Below the pieces are notes generated by a model. That model was given only the letters and a program-made list of their open reading frames with translations. It did not search any database and was not told the origin of the DNA. A program made the translations under genes and the position numbers. This document shows positions 29,112-37,364 of a stretch of 64,000 nucleotides of DNA, in pieces. Positions within the stretch are counted from its first letter, which is position 1. The number at the start of each line of letters is the position of its first letter. Source of the DNA: CAWJAP01 sp963834365 (GTDB lineage Bacteria; Acidobacteriota; Vicinamibacteria; Vicinamibacterales; Vicinamibacteraceae); NCBI GenBank assembly GCA_963834365.1, contig CAWIBS010000041.1, positions 1-64,000 on the forward strand. The letters run 5' to 3'.

Positions 29112-30671
29112 GTGCGTGTGCGTTGGATCGTCCGCGGGGACATCGACGGGTTCTTCGGCCTCGCCCTCGACAATCTCGTTCAGCTGCTGCTGATCGACAC
29201 TCTCTGTCGCACCGTCCTCGGGTTCCCGCCCGAGCTCCTCTACGGCCAGGTGCTGCCAGCCGCTGCGATCTCCATCCTCGTCGGCAACGTGGCGTACGCG
29301 TTCCAGGCGCGCGCGCTCGCCGCGCGCACGGGACGTACGGACGTGTGCGCGCTGCCGTACGGCATCAACACGGTGTCGCTGTTTGCCCACGTGTTCCTGG
29401 TGATGCTACCGGCGAAGGCCCTGGCCGAAAGGGCCGGCGCGGTCGACCCCGTGCGCGTCGCGTGGCAGGCGGGTCTGCTGGCGACATTCGCGACCGGCGT
29501 GATCGAGCTTGGGTGTGCCTTCGTCGCCGAGCGCGTGCGCAAGGCGACCCCGCGGGCGGCGCTCCTCTCGACCCTCGCCGGCATCGCCCTGGGGTTCATC
29601 TCGCTCGGCTTTCTCTTCCGCACCTTCGCGCATCCGGTCGTAGGGCTGACAACGCTGGCGATCGTGATGCTGACCTACTTCGGTCGCGTGCGCTTCAAGG
29701 GACATCTTCCCGGCGGTGTCGTGGCTGTGACGCTTGGGGCACTCCTGTGCTGGATCACCGGGATCGCGCCGGTCGGCGCACGACCCTCCCCTGCCGCCAT
29801 CCACACCCCCGTCCCCGTCGTCGGCGACCTGATTGCCGCCATCGGCGGCGGACACGTGCTGCCGTATCTATCGGTCATCATCGCGATGGGTCTGTTCAAC
29901 GTGCTGGGCTCGCTCCAGAACATCGAGTCGGCGGAAGCGGCCGGCGACTCTTACGACACCAGGTATTCACTGACGGTCAACGGCGTCGGGAGCGTCGCGG
30001 CCGCGCTCTTTGGATCCGCGTTCCCGACGACGATCTACATCGGGCATCCCGGGTGGAAGGCGATGGGCGCGCGCGCCGGGTATTCGATTCTGAACGGCGC
30101 ATTCGTGACGACGATCTGCGTCACGGGTACGCTGGCCTGGATCGCGTGGGCGATCCCCATCGAGGCCGGGATGGCGATCGTCCTCTGGATCGGCATGATG
30201 ATCGTCGCGCAGGCCTTTCAGGCGACGCCACGGGAGCATGCGCCCGCCGTAGTTGTCGGGCTCCTGCCAGGGATCGGCGCGTGGGGCGCGCTCATGGCGA
30301 AGAACGGGCTGCGCGCCGCCGGGCTCGGAGGGCCGGCGGGGCCGTTCAGCGAATCGCTCGTCGGCGAGTTCCAGAGGACCGATACGTGGATTGCGGGCGC
30401 TTTCGCGATCGAGCAGGGATTCCTCTTCACCGCGATGTTGCTCTCCGCGGCGGTGGTCGGCGTGATCGAGCGGCGCTGGCGGCGAGCGGCGGCGTGGTCG
30501 GCGTTGGCCGCGTTGCTCTCGGCCTGCGGGCTGATGCACTCCTACCAGTGGACGTTTGGTGACACGGCCCTGAGGCTCGCTCCGACATGGCCGTTCGTGA
30601 TTGGCTACGCCGGCATGTCGCTGCTCTTTCTCAGCGCACAGTGGACGACCGAGGAAGGAGGCGAATACTAA
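29112..30671 (+). CDS. NCS2/AzgA-like purine-type permease
   Basis: A 519-residue inner-membrane transporter with about 12-14 hydrophobic helices, intact. Residues 8-30 (DIDGFFGLALDNLVQLLLID) match the opening of AzgA-like NCS2 proteins. FGSAFPTTIYIGHPGWKAMG contains the re-entrant-loop region equivalent to the NCS2 QN(x)G signature, and NVLGSLQNIESAEAAGDSYD is the substrate-binding helix of the family. Substrates are usually nucleobases (xanthine, guanine, uracil) taken up with protons or sodium; this branch is uncharacterised. The GTG start at 29112 is chosen because the family begins there; an overlapping ATG at 29109 is in another frame. It stands alone. A repeat shared with the aminotransferase 3' end lies 24 nt after its stop. 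Confidence 0.82.
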   Translation: MRVRWIVRGDIDGFFGLALDNLVQLLLIDTLCRTVLGFPPELLYGQVLPAAAISILVGNVAYAFQARALAARTGRTDVCALPYGINTVSLFAHVFLVMLPAKALAERAGAVDPVRVAWQAGLLATFATGVIELGCAFVAERVRKATPRAALLSTLAGIALGFISLGFLFRTFAHPVVGLTTLAIVMLTYFGRVRFKGHLPGGVVAVTLGALLCWITGIAPVGARPSPAAIHTPVPVVGDLIAAIGGGHVLPYLSVIIAMGLFNVLGSLQNIESAEAAGDSYDTRYSLTVNGVGSVAAALFGSAFPTTIYIGHPGWKAMGARAGYSILNGAFVTTICVTGTLAWIAWAIPIEAGMAIVLWIGMMIVAQAFQATPREHAPAVVVGLLPGIGAWGALMAKNGLRAAGLGGPAGPFSESLVGEFQRTDTWIAGAFAIEQGFLFTAMLLSAAVVGVIERRWRRAAAWSALAALLSACGLMHSYQWTFGDTALRLAPTWPFVIGYAGMSLLFLSAQWTTEEGGEY

Positions 30672-31453
30672 AGTTGCCAAGTGCCATGGACCTCCTGTCC
30701 CTACCAGAAACTCGGTACCCATTGTGGCAATTGAAGTTACCATGCACGAGCTGGCAGTCCCTTGGCAGCTTGTTTCGTAGTCCGACAAAGAGTGAGACTG
30801 CAAGACCGCTCCACGCCCGGGACTCCCCGCCGTCCCCACTCCATGATCGAGATGCGGCCAATTTCGGTCGCCACTGCCCTGCCGGCAGCATGCCGAACTT
30901 GAGCTCAGAAGCCCCTCGTGCCATAGAGTTCGCAGTTCACCGCCTAAACCACAAATGGCTGACGCGCTCCCGGCCCTCGCCCGTTCATCGTTGAACCGCT
31001 GTGTTGCCAAGCACCTGAAGACTCCGAGTTTCATGCTCGCGACGGCTCAGCGCGCCCAACGACTGCGCCCACCATTTGTGAAGCTCGGTGCGACTTCCTG
31101 AGACTCCCGGCGACCTCAGGAGACCCAGCAATGAACGCAGAAAGACGAAACCGCTGAGTAAACACGGCAAGACCGCCGGGTGAACCCGAGGTGCCCCCAC
31201 CAGCGGCGCCCACCACCAAGCCGGCGGAGTGGGCGGGGCTCGGCGGCCTCTACCGCGACAATTTGTCACCGCTACGCACTTCCGCGAGGCGCGCCTGTTG
31301 TCAAAACGGTCGCCACTGGGCGCGCCCTACTGGCGTTCAGAGCCTGACTTCTCGCGCGGGTTCAAATCGGGGGCTCGCAACAAACTGTACCGGCAGCTCT
31401 GTTGGGCGGCAGCGTGAACGTGAAAACGCTGGCGTTTCCGACGGAGGTGCGCG
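30672..31453. other. Intergenic stretch with repeat copy, no supported gene
   Basis: About 780 nt of lower-GC sequence. It carries the repeat at 30695-30710. Frames on both strands are short and not protein-like. The composition suggests decayed or foreign DNA. Confidence 0.45.
30695..30710 (+). repeat. Copy 3 of dispersed CTGTCCCTACCAG repeat
   Basis: CTGTCCCTACCAGAAA, 24 nt after the NCS2 permease stop and identical over 16 nt to the copy after the aminotransferase. Confidence 0.5.
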
Positions 31454-31820
31454 ATGTTCGACGCTCGTTGGGGTGACGATCCCCGCGATCGCGACGACGG
31501 CTCGCGCGATCTCAGCCGTGGCAGTCGCGGCGGTTCAGACCCACGCGACCGGGAGCGCGTGGACCCTCGCGACGTGTTCATGGAGCACGTTAACCTGCCT
31601 CGTGGCCTCGAACGAGAGTACGTCCACTATCACGGCCACGACTACACGCTCCGCGGCTCCGAGACGCGCACGCTGACGACCGTCGGCGCGTTTCGCGCGG
31701 TGCCGGCGCACGATCTCCGCGACCGCTTCGATCAACCTCTCGATCCACGCCACGGTGAGCTCTGGCATCTCCGCAACTCAGGGCTGGTGCAGACCGTCCG
31801 ACTCGACCGCGATCACACTG
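31454..31820 (+). pseudogene. 5' part of a plasmid/ICE-type DPRD-rich protein
   Basis: The frame starts at ATG 31454 with MFDARWGDDPRDRDDGSRD, continues through FMEHVNLPRGLEREYVHYHG, YTLRGSETRTLTTVGAFRAV and HGELWHLRNSGLVQTVRLDR. From memory this resembles a small protein encoded on plasmids and integrative elements of soil bacteria, with a charged disordered N-terminus and a winged-helix-like C-terminal half (THVGAFRAV...LWHLRNSGLV). I cannot name the family formally. The match stops near 31820 at a CTGTCG/CGACAG hairpin, where a second unrelated family begins. It has probably lost its C-terminus by deletion. Confidence 0.45.
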
Positions 31821-32665
31821 TCGTCACGACAGTTCTTCACCAAGCTCGTGCGGCTCGGTTACGCCTCGATGTACGACTGCCGCCACAACCGAGCACGCAT
31901 TTACCACCTCAATCAGCGCGCTCTCTACGCAGCCATCGGCGAGGCGGACAGCCTACTGCGAAAGCCCGTGACGTTGAACCACGCCGTCCGGCGACTGATG
32001 GTGCTTGACGCGATCGTGGAAGACAGCGACCTCGTGTGGCTCGGGACCGCTGAGGAAAAGACGACGCACTTGACGACGCTGCTTCGGATCGAGGCTGAGG
32101 ACCTGCCCCTCGTCAGTGTCGGTGAGGGTGACGCGCGCACGTACGGTACTTCCCCGACCGCTTCCCAATCGGCATCCATCCGGCCGGCCGTGGCGTGGTC
32201 GTCTACGTCGTCACCGAACCCTGGCTGGACGAGTTCCGCGTGTTCCTCTTGCGCCACGCTGCGCTTCTCCGGGCGCTGCCGGCGTGGACACTCCGTATCG
32301 TCGTGCCGCCGCAGTTCCCAGACATCGGCCAGCGCGCCAAACAGGCCGTGTGGAATCAACTGATGACACCAATCAAGGCCGAAACGCTCGATGAACTTCG
32401 ATGGTATTTCGAGCAGGCTCGAGCCCATCCCGCGCCATCTCGGTGTTCCGAGCTGGACGAGCGGTTCTACCGGGCTCGCGGCGCCTTCTCAGCACCTCGA
32501 TTCAAGGCGCTGTACCGCGTGTGGAAACAGGAGGGCGAGCCCGCTTTCGCCGCTTCGAAATCCCACGCGCTCGACGAAGCCGTGACGGCCGGCGCCGGCT
32601 GTGTCGAGACCCTTGAGCTCGGTCACCGGTACGGTCATCTCTCACCCCTGGTTGCCGTCGCCTGA
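31818..32665 (+). pseudogene. 3' part of an ICE/plasmid-type conserved protein, N-terminus lost
   Basis: After the hairpin the frame reads RQFFTKLVRLGYASMYDCRH, HLNQRALYAAIGEADSLLRK and RRLMVLDAIVEDSDLVWLGT; after a frame change near 32150 it continues VYVVTEPWLDEFRVFLLRHA, TLRIVVPPQFPDIGQRAKQA and DELRWYFEQARAH, ending at 32665. It looks like the bulk of a conserved cytosolic protein often carried by integrative elements, but I do not know its function. No start codon with a ribosome-binding site is present near 31818, so the N-terminal DNA-binding-like part is presumably deleted. The internal frame change may be a sequence error. Confidence 0.45.
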
Positions 32666-32778
32666 CGCTTGGCTTGTGGCCACGAACACTGCGAACTCCG
32701 GGGGGAGAAGCCGCCGCCGGAGGCGGCCGTCGTTGCATGAGCCGTCCGACTCGCCTTACTCTGACTGTGGAGCTAGGA

Positions 32779-33003
32779 ATGACCCAGAAGGTCGAGGCCA
32801 TCTACAGCGGCGGCGTCCTCAGGCCCACACGCGAATTGCCCCTTCAGGACAAGCAGCGCGTGCGCCTGACGGTGGAAACGATCGACGAGCCCGAAAAGGA
32901 TCGCGAAGCCGCCATCGCGCGCCTCAAGGCTGGCATCGCGAGCATGCGTTTTTTCTCGGAGGGGCCGCTTCCCAGCCGAGAGGAACTGCATGATCGCCGT
33001 TGA
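32779..33003 (+). CDS. Antitoxin of a type II toxin-antitoxin pair (DUF104-like)
   Basis: A 74-residue protein. The start at ATG 32779 is preceded by GGAGCTAGGA and gives MTQKVEAIYSGGVLRPTREL, which matches the beta-hairpin N-terminus of DUF104/AF2212-like antitoxins (VEAIYENGVLRPLEPL), then KQRVRLTVETID. The C-terminal ~40 residues are charged and helical (DREAAIARLKAGIASMRFF) and would wrap the toxin. It overlaps the PIN toxin gene by 14 nt, the usual translational coupling. Such antitoxins neutralise the partner and often autorepress their promoter, but no clear operator is visible here. Confidence 0.8.
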   Translation: MTQKVEAIYSGGVLRPTRELPLQDKQRVRLTVETIDEPEKDREAAIARLKAGIASMRFFSEGPLPSREELHDRR

Positions 33004-33394
33004 CACCAACGTCCTGATCTACGCGTGCGATCAGGCCGATCCACGGCGTCAGAACATCGCTCTCGATCTCATCACCAACGCACAAGACGGCGTCCTACTG
33101 TGGCAGGTCGCGTGCGAATTCCTCTCCGCCTCTCGCAAGCTTGGCAAGCACGGATTCACATCGACACACGCTTGGAATCGCCTCGCCGAGTTCCAGGATC
33201 TACTGCCGCTCGTCCTACCGACTGACGCCAATCTGGTGCGCGCAAAGGCACTCCATCTTGAACGAGGAGCGTCGCTCTGGGATGCCCTCATCCTGGCGGC
33301 GTGTCTAGAAGCTGGCGTCGAGACGTTCTACTCCGAGGACTTGCCGGGCTTCGACGATTTCGAGGGTCTCAAGATCGTCAATCCGTTCAAGTAG
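32990..33394 (+). CDS. vapC: PIN-domain ribonuclease toxin (VapC-like)
   Basis: A 134-residue PIN domain, intact. Acidic metal-binding residues are visible in order: Asp in MIAVDTNVLIYA, Glu in WQVACEFLSAS, Asp in SLWDALILAACLEAG and Asp in FYSEDLPGF. This is the normal VapC layout; the enzyme cleaves specific RNAs with Mg2+ when free of antitoxin. It lies directly downstream of and overlapping a DUF104-like antitoxin gene. The pair sits in a mobile-rich island, where such modules commonly stabilise elements. Base composition is lower in GC than the flanking operons, consistent with transfer. Confidence 0.88.
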   Translation: MIAVDTNVLIYACDQADPRRQNIALDLITNAQDGVLLWQVACEFLSASRKLGKHGFTSTHAWNRLAEFQDLLPLVLPTDANLVRAKALHLERGASLWDALILAACLEAGVETFYSEDLPGFDDFEGLKIVNPFK

Positions 33395-34087
33395 AGGGGC
33401 CGAGGAGGGGGACACAAGGCCAAGGCGCGGTTGGCCCCCTCTGTGCTAGGACCCTTGTTGCAGTCGCGCCTACGGCGTCTGGAGCATTGGGCTCGCCGAG
33501 CCGCCGCAATCCCTTGAACGAGACGATGTTGCTGTCTGACAGCGCGGCCAAGACGGGCGGCGTATTTGTGCCGCCCGGTGAGCGCGTGGGTTCGTGTCGA
33601 TCTCCGGCACGAATCGACCGCCGAATTCGCCGCGCACTTGACGTGATCGTGAGCAGCGATCTCGGGAAGTCTCGCCGTCGCTCCGATCCCAATTTTTCCG
33701 GGACCGCTTGGGCGCGTCAAGGGTTCGCTCGCTCAGCTCGCCGCTGGCGCGCCCTTGACCCGCCCAGCGCGCTCCCGTGGGATGCAATTACGGAACGACG
33801 GTGTGCACTGCAACTGGTCTCGATTGTCGCCAACCACTGGCAGGGCAAGTTATGGATGGGCAACGCTCTTCGGCGGACAAACACGGCATCGTGCAGGAGT
33901 CGTGAATCATGCTGTCGATCCTCCCCAAACCGAGTTTGGGTCCGCGCTCGTTCCTCATCGCGGTGCTGATGGAAACGCCTGACGCGATCTTCGTCCAGTT
34001 GTGTCGATTCTGACGCTCGCGGATCTTGTTGTCGATGCCACGAAGCTGTTCACGCGGTGTCGGCGGGGCGTCGGCGATACTGTACGT
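33395..34087. other. Intergenic stretch, nothing supported
   Basis: About 690 nt between the toxin and the AraC gene. Several short frames overlap without protein-like composition. GATCCC...GGGACC near 33688 forms a weak hairpin. No insertion-sequence ends recognised. Confidence 0.5.
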
Positions 34088-34927
34088 ATGGAGTACGTGT
34101 CCAGAGTGCCGCGACCGCCGCTGGACGGGCTGATCGATGACCTCTACTACCTGGAGGGTGCGTCGCCGTACGCCCGGCTGATGCTGCCGCCGATGCCGGC
34201 GGCGTTGCTCATCGTCAACCTCGGGGCGCCGTTTCTCATCCGCGGCGGCACCGACATCGAGACGGCCGAGTACGCCGACGGCTGCGTGGTCACCATGCCC
34301 ACCCGCGCGTTGGAGTTCGGCTATCCACTCCGGACCCGGTCCGTCGGCGTGCACTTCAAGCCGTGGGGGCTGGCGCCGTTCCTGCCGATGCCCGCCGCCG
34401 AGCTGTGTGACCGGCCGGTGACGGTAGAGCAGGTTTGGGGCCGGCCCGCCATTGCTGAGCTGCGAGACCGGCTGGCCACGGCGGACGGACCACACGAGAT
34501 GCTGACGCTGCTCGAGCAGGAGCTGATGCGACGGCTGTGCGAGACCGCCGGCCTGGGGCTGGTCCGCCATACGAGCAGCGTCATCGCGGCGACCCGCGGG
34601 GCGGTGGCGATCGGCGACCTGAACGTGGCAGCCGGTGTCAGCAGCACTCATCTGGCACAGCGGTTCAAGGAGCTCATCGGCGTCACGCCGAAGCGGCTGG
34701 CCCGCACCCTCCGCTTCGCCGCCACCGTGTTCGCGATCAACCCCGCTGAACCAATCGACTGGGCTGACCTCGCCGGTGGCGCAGGCTACTTCGACCAGGC
34801 CCACTTCGGCCACGAGTTCCGGGCGTTCACCGGGCTCACGCCGACCCAGTACGTCGAAGTCCGGCGGCGGTTCCTACGCGAACATCCTGGCCACGTGCTG
34901 GATAGCTGGCCGTTGCCGGTCGATTGA
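34088..34927 (+). CDS. AraC-family transcriptional regulator with DUF6597-type N-domain
   Basis: A 279-residue regulator starting MEYVSRVPRPPLDGLIDDLY; an upstream in-frame start is possible but lacks family sequence. Residues 1-150 form a cupin-like sensing domain (PPMPAALLIVNLGAPFLIRG, RTRSVGVHFKPWGLAPFLPM). The C-terminal two helix-turn-helix motifs are seen as VAAGVSSTHLAQRFKELIGV and WADLAGGAGYFDQAHFGHEF, ending FTGLTPTQYVEVRRRFLRE. It lies 67 nt before the RibD-like reductase gene on the same strand, a pairing I associate with actinobacterial genomes, so it probably controls that gene. Intact. Confidence 0.88.
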   Translation: MEYVSRVPRPPLDGLIDDLYYLEGASPYARLMLPPMPAALLIVNLGAPFLIRGGTDIETAEYADGCVVTMPTRALEFGYPLRTRSVGVHFKPWGLAPFLPMPAAELCDRPVTVEQVWGRPAIAELRDRLATADGPHEMLTLLEQELMRRLCETAGLGLVRHTSSVIAATRGAVAIGDLNVAAGVSSTHLAQRFKELIGVTPKRLARTLRFAATVFAINPAEPIDWADLAGGAGYFDQAHFGHEFRAFTGLTPTQYVEVRRRFLREHPGHVLDSWPLPVD

Positions 34928-34994
34928 TTTCTTACAAGACCGACAGCTCACGAAACGTTAACTTGGAGGCACCCCAAAGCAGAGGAGGGACCCG

Positions 34995-35576
34995 TTGGGC
35001 AAAGTAGTCATGTACAGCTCGGTGTCGGTAGATGGTTTCATCGCGGACGAGAACGACCAGCCCGGACCGCTGTTCGACTGGTTGCTCAGCGGTGACGTGC
35101 CGTTGGACGAGAGCGGCGTCTTGAAGGTGTCGCAGACGTCCTACGACTACATCCGGCCGTACTGGGACCAGATCGGGGCGACAATCGTCGGTCGCCACGT
35201 CTTCGACATGACGAACGGCTGGGACGGGACACCTCCGGCTGGGGTCGACCACGTCGTCGTCGTGACCCACCGGGGCAGGCCCGAGGGCTGGTATCCCGAG
35301 GCGCCGTTCTACTTCGTCGACGGCATTGAGGCTGCCATGGCCAAGGCGCAGGAGCTCGCGGGTGACCGCGTGGTCGAGGTCGCCGCTGGCGACGTCGGTG
35401 GCCAGGTGCTTGCCGCGGGTCTGATCGACGAGGTGCGCATGGACGTCGCGCCCGTCGTGTTCGGGTCCGGCAAACGCTACTTCGGGTCGGTCCACGCGCA
35501 ACACCTGTTGGAGGATCCTGACGAGGCGATTCAGGGCAACCGGGTGCTCCACCTACGCTATCGAGTGCGCCGTTGA
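34995..35576 (+). CDS. Dihydrofolate reductase/RibD C-terminal-like reductase
   Basis: A 193-residue NADPH-dependent reductase-like protein of the DHFR superfamily. The TTG start at 34995 follows GAGGAGGG; the product begins MGKVVMYSSVSVDGFIADEN, the family's usual opening. GATIVGRHVFDMTNGWDG and VVEVAAGDVGGQVLAAGLID match the NADPH-binding turns (usual GGG replaced by AGDVGG), and DEVRMDVAPVVFGSGKRYF the final strands. True DHFR and riboflavin reductase activities are unlikely without the catalytic acid; proteins of this group are mostly uncharacterised. It is downstream of and probably co-regulated by the AraC gene. Intact. Confidence 0.85.
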   Translation: MGKVVMYSSVSVDGFIADENDQPGPLFDWLLSGDVPLDESGVLKVSQTSYDYIRPYWDQIGATIVGRHVFDMTNGWDGTPPAGVDHVVVVTHRGRPEGWYPEAPFYFVDGIEAAMAKAQELAGDRVVEVAAGDVGGQVLAAGLIDEVRMDVAPVVFGSGKRYFGSVHAQHLLEDPDEAIQGNRVLHLRYRVRR

Positions 35577-35654
35577 CCGATCTCAGCGGGTACGCGAAGA
35601 AGTCCACTGCGAACGGTGACACAAGGTCGGACCTCCGGCTGCGTTTGCGCAGGC

Positions 35655-35802
35655 CGGAGCCGCGATCGACGTGTGGGCATCACACTGGAACGACGACCCG
35701 AAACCCTTCGTGTGGACCAAGACCGTCGACGACATCATCACCAAGGTCAAGCGAGGACGGGCCGCCCTCGATCGCGTCACTGAATCCGCGACACACCACT
35801 AG
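35655..35802 (+). pseudogene. IS630-family transposase C-terminal fragment
   Basis: Frame reading AFAQAGAAIDVWASHWNDDP, then KPFVWTKTVDDIITKVKRGR and ends AATESATHH-like with TAG at 35800-35802. This matches the extreme C-terminus of IS630 transposases (I..W..HWN.DPKPFVW...DII.K..R). The frame is closed by TGA just upstream, and the catalytic DDE core is missing. Confidence 0.7.
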
Positions 35803-35973
35803 GCTTGTGTCGAACTGCTGCCAGTTGTTGACAAGTGGTAGTAATTCAACACATCCCGAATCGTCGACGACGGGTTGGCGACGGTGAGGGGCAGGCCAGG
35901 CGAGGGCACAGCATCGAGTCCCCAGACTTGTGCCGAAATCCGGTCGAGCTAGCCTGTTGTTTTCGCGGAGAAA

Positions 35974-36050
35974 TGGTCGGGGCGAAAGGATTTGAACCTC
36001 CGACCCCTCGGTCCCGAACCGAGTGCTCAACCAGGCTGAGCCACACGCGA
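35974..36050 (-). tRNA. tRNA-Pro(CGG)-like sequence with broken acceptor stem
   Basis: On the minus strand the anticodon arm CTCGG-TTCGGGA-CCGAG (anticodon CGG, proline), the D arm GCTC...GAGC, a T arm with TTCAAAT and a 3' end CGCCCCG-A-CCA are all clear. The 5' acceptor strand, however, reads TCGCGTG instead of the CGGGGCG needed to pair with CGCCCCG, leaving only about half the pairs. The sequence is therefore either a pseudo-tRNA or an attachment-site copy left by an integrative element, less likely a functional gene with sequence errors. Confidence 0.6.
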
Positions 36051-36254
36051 AATCAGAAGCTCGAGCTATGGCTACCTCGACCGCGACCTGAGGCCGATGC
36101 CTGCCACGTCGTCGTTGTCACGAATCGTAGGGGAGGCCCGGAACCCGGACCCTTGTCGTTGCGTTGCGTGTGCCGTGGATGTAGAGCGACAGTGATATTG
36201 ACCCCCTGACGACAACAAAACTGACCCCTGGTGCGGGCCCAAAAGGAAGCACGC

Positions 36255-36665
36255 ATGGAGGCAGGAGTCAGAGAGCGGACACTTCCGAAGACGGAGGTGT
36301 CGGTGGTCGAGGGAGCGGTCGTGGCCGCGATGCGGCAGCTGCGCGAGTTGGGCTGGGGGGCAAAGGCGATTGCCCGCGAGGTGGGCGTCGCCCGAAACAC
36401 GGTGCGGCGCTATCTGCGAGGCGCTCCGGTGGGCATGCAGGCAAGACCCGAGGCGCGGTGCTTGACCGAGGCCGATCGGGCGACCGCGTGTGCGTTGTAC
36501 GACGGACCGGCGGCCGGCAATGCGGTCGTGGTCCAGCGGCTGCTGGCCGAGCGAGACCTGGTGGTGGGCCTCCGGACGGTGCAGCGGGTGGTGGCGCCGC
36601 AGCGACGCGCGCAGATCGCGGCCGCGGTCGCGACGGTGCGGGTCGAAACGGCGCCGGGTGACCAG
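36255..36665 (+). pseudogene. istA: IS21-family IstA transposase, N-terminal fragment
   Basis: The ATG at 36255 follows AAAAGGAAGC. The product begins MEAGVRERTLPKTEV and contains the IS21 helix-turn-helix (LGWGAKAIAREVGVARNTVR, RYLRGAP), then EADRATACALYDGPAAGNAV and RTVQRVVAPQRRA. Family sequence ends near ETAPGDQLQ at about 36665, just before the DDE core would start; from there the DNA belongs to a serine recombinase on the other strand. The 60 nt upstream (ATTGACCCCCTGACGAC, ACTGACCCCTGG) looks like an IS21 left end. No istB is present. Confidence 0.75.
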
Positions 36666-37364
36666 CTGCAAGTGTGGGTGGTCCCAGAGACCGCGAAGAT
36701 CCGGCGCCAAGGCCAGGAGCTCCCGTTTCGCCGTGAGCGTCAGCGGCTCCTCGCGATGCTGCTGCAGGCTCCGGAGGTCGGCGTCGAGCTCCGCCTCGGT
36801 GGTCAGCGCTTGGTTCCAGCGGCGTTCCAGTTCCGCCGCCACGAGGCGATTCGCGGGATCCACCGCGTCGTATTGGCGCCGCGCGCGGGTGACCTCATAG
36901 CGCGCCTGATCCAACGCCAAGCGCTTCTGCCGAATCCGCTCATGGCTGGCGCCCTGCAGCGTCTCCATCGCCTCGAGTGCCGCCTCGATGCCCAAGGGCG
37001 TCAGGGCCTGGAGCAGTTGTTCCGACACGGCGCGATCGGCCCGGAGCCCGCCGAACATCACGCAACAGGCGAGATCGCGATGGAGGAGGGACCCCGAGCA
37101 CTGATAGCGAATCACGGTCGACCCGGGATATTGCGTCAGCAATTTGGCCCCACAATGCCCACAGCGCAGCAGCCCGGACACGAGGGCCCCACCGCGTTTG
37201 ATCGACCCTCGTACCGCGCGACTCCGGGCATTGTTGTTGTGGGCACTCATGGTCTGATTACTCTCATAGACGTCCCAGCGAATGTAGCCGTCGTGATGAT
37301 CCGGGATCAAGACCGACCACTCGTCGCGGGGGCGACGGGTCGCGTGGGGCTCGAGGGCATTTTT
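36666..37364 (-). pseudogene. Large serine recombinase, middle fragment (recombinase and zinc-ribbon domains)
   Basis: Leftward frame with DEWSVLIPDHHDGYIRWDVY, ESNQTMSAHNN, then the recombinase zinc-ribbon GLLRCGHCGAKLLTQYPGST and RYQCSGSLLHRDLACCVMFG, followed by a long coiled-coil (RQKRLALDQARYEVTRARRQ). This is the C-terminal half of a site-specific large serine recombinase. The N-terminal catalytic serine domain is absent: the match starts at about 37364, exactly where the neighbouring membrane-protein gene ends. The far C-terminus is cut by the IS21 fragment at about 36666. It is a double-truncated remnant of an integrative element. Confidence 0.75.

Noticed and set aside
31454..32665. 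A single continuous gene across the whole interval
   Set aside because: The two halves belong to different conserved proteins and meet at a hairpin, so two truncated genes are more likely than one frameshifted gene.
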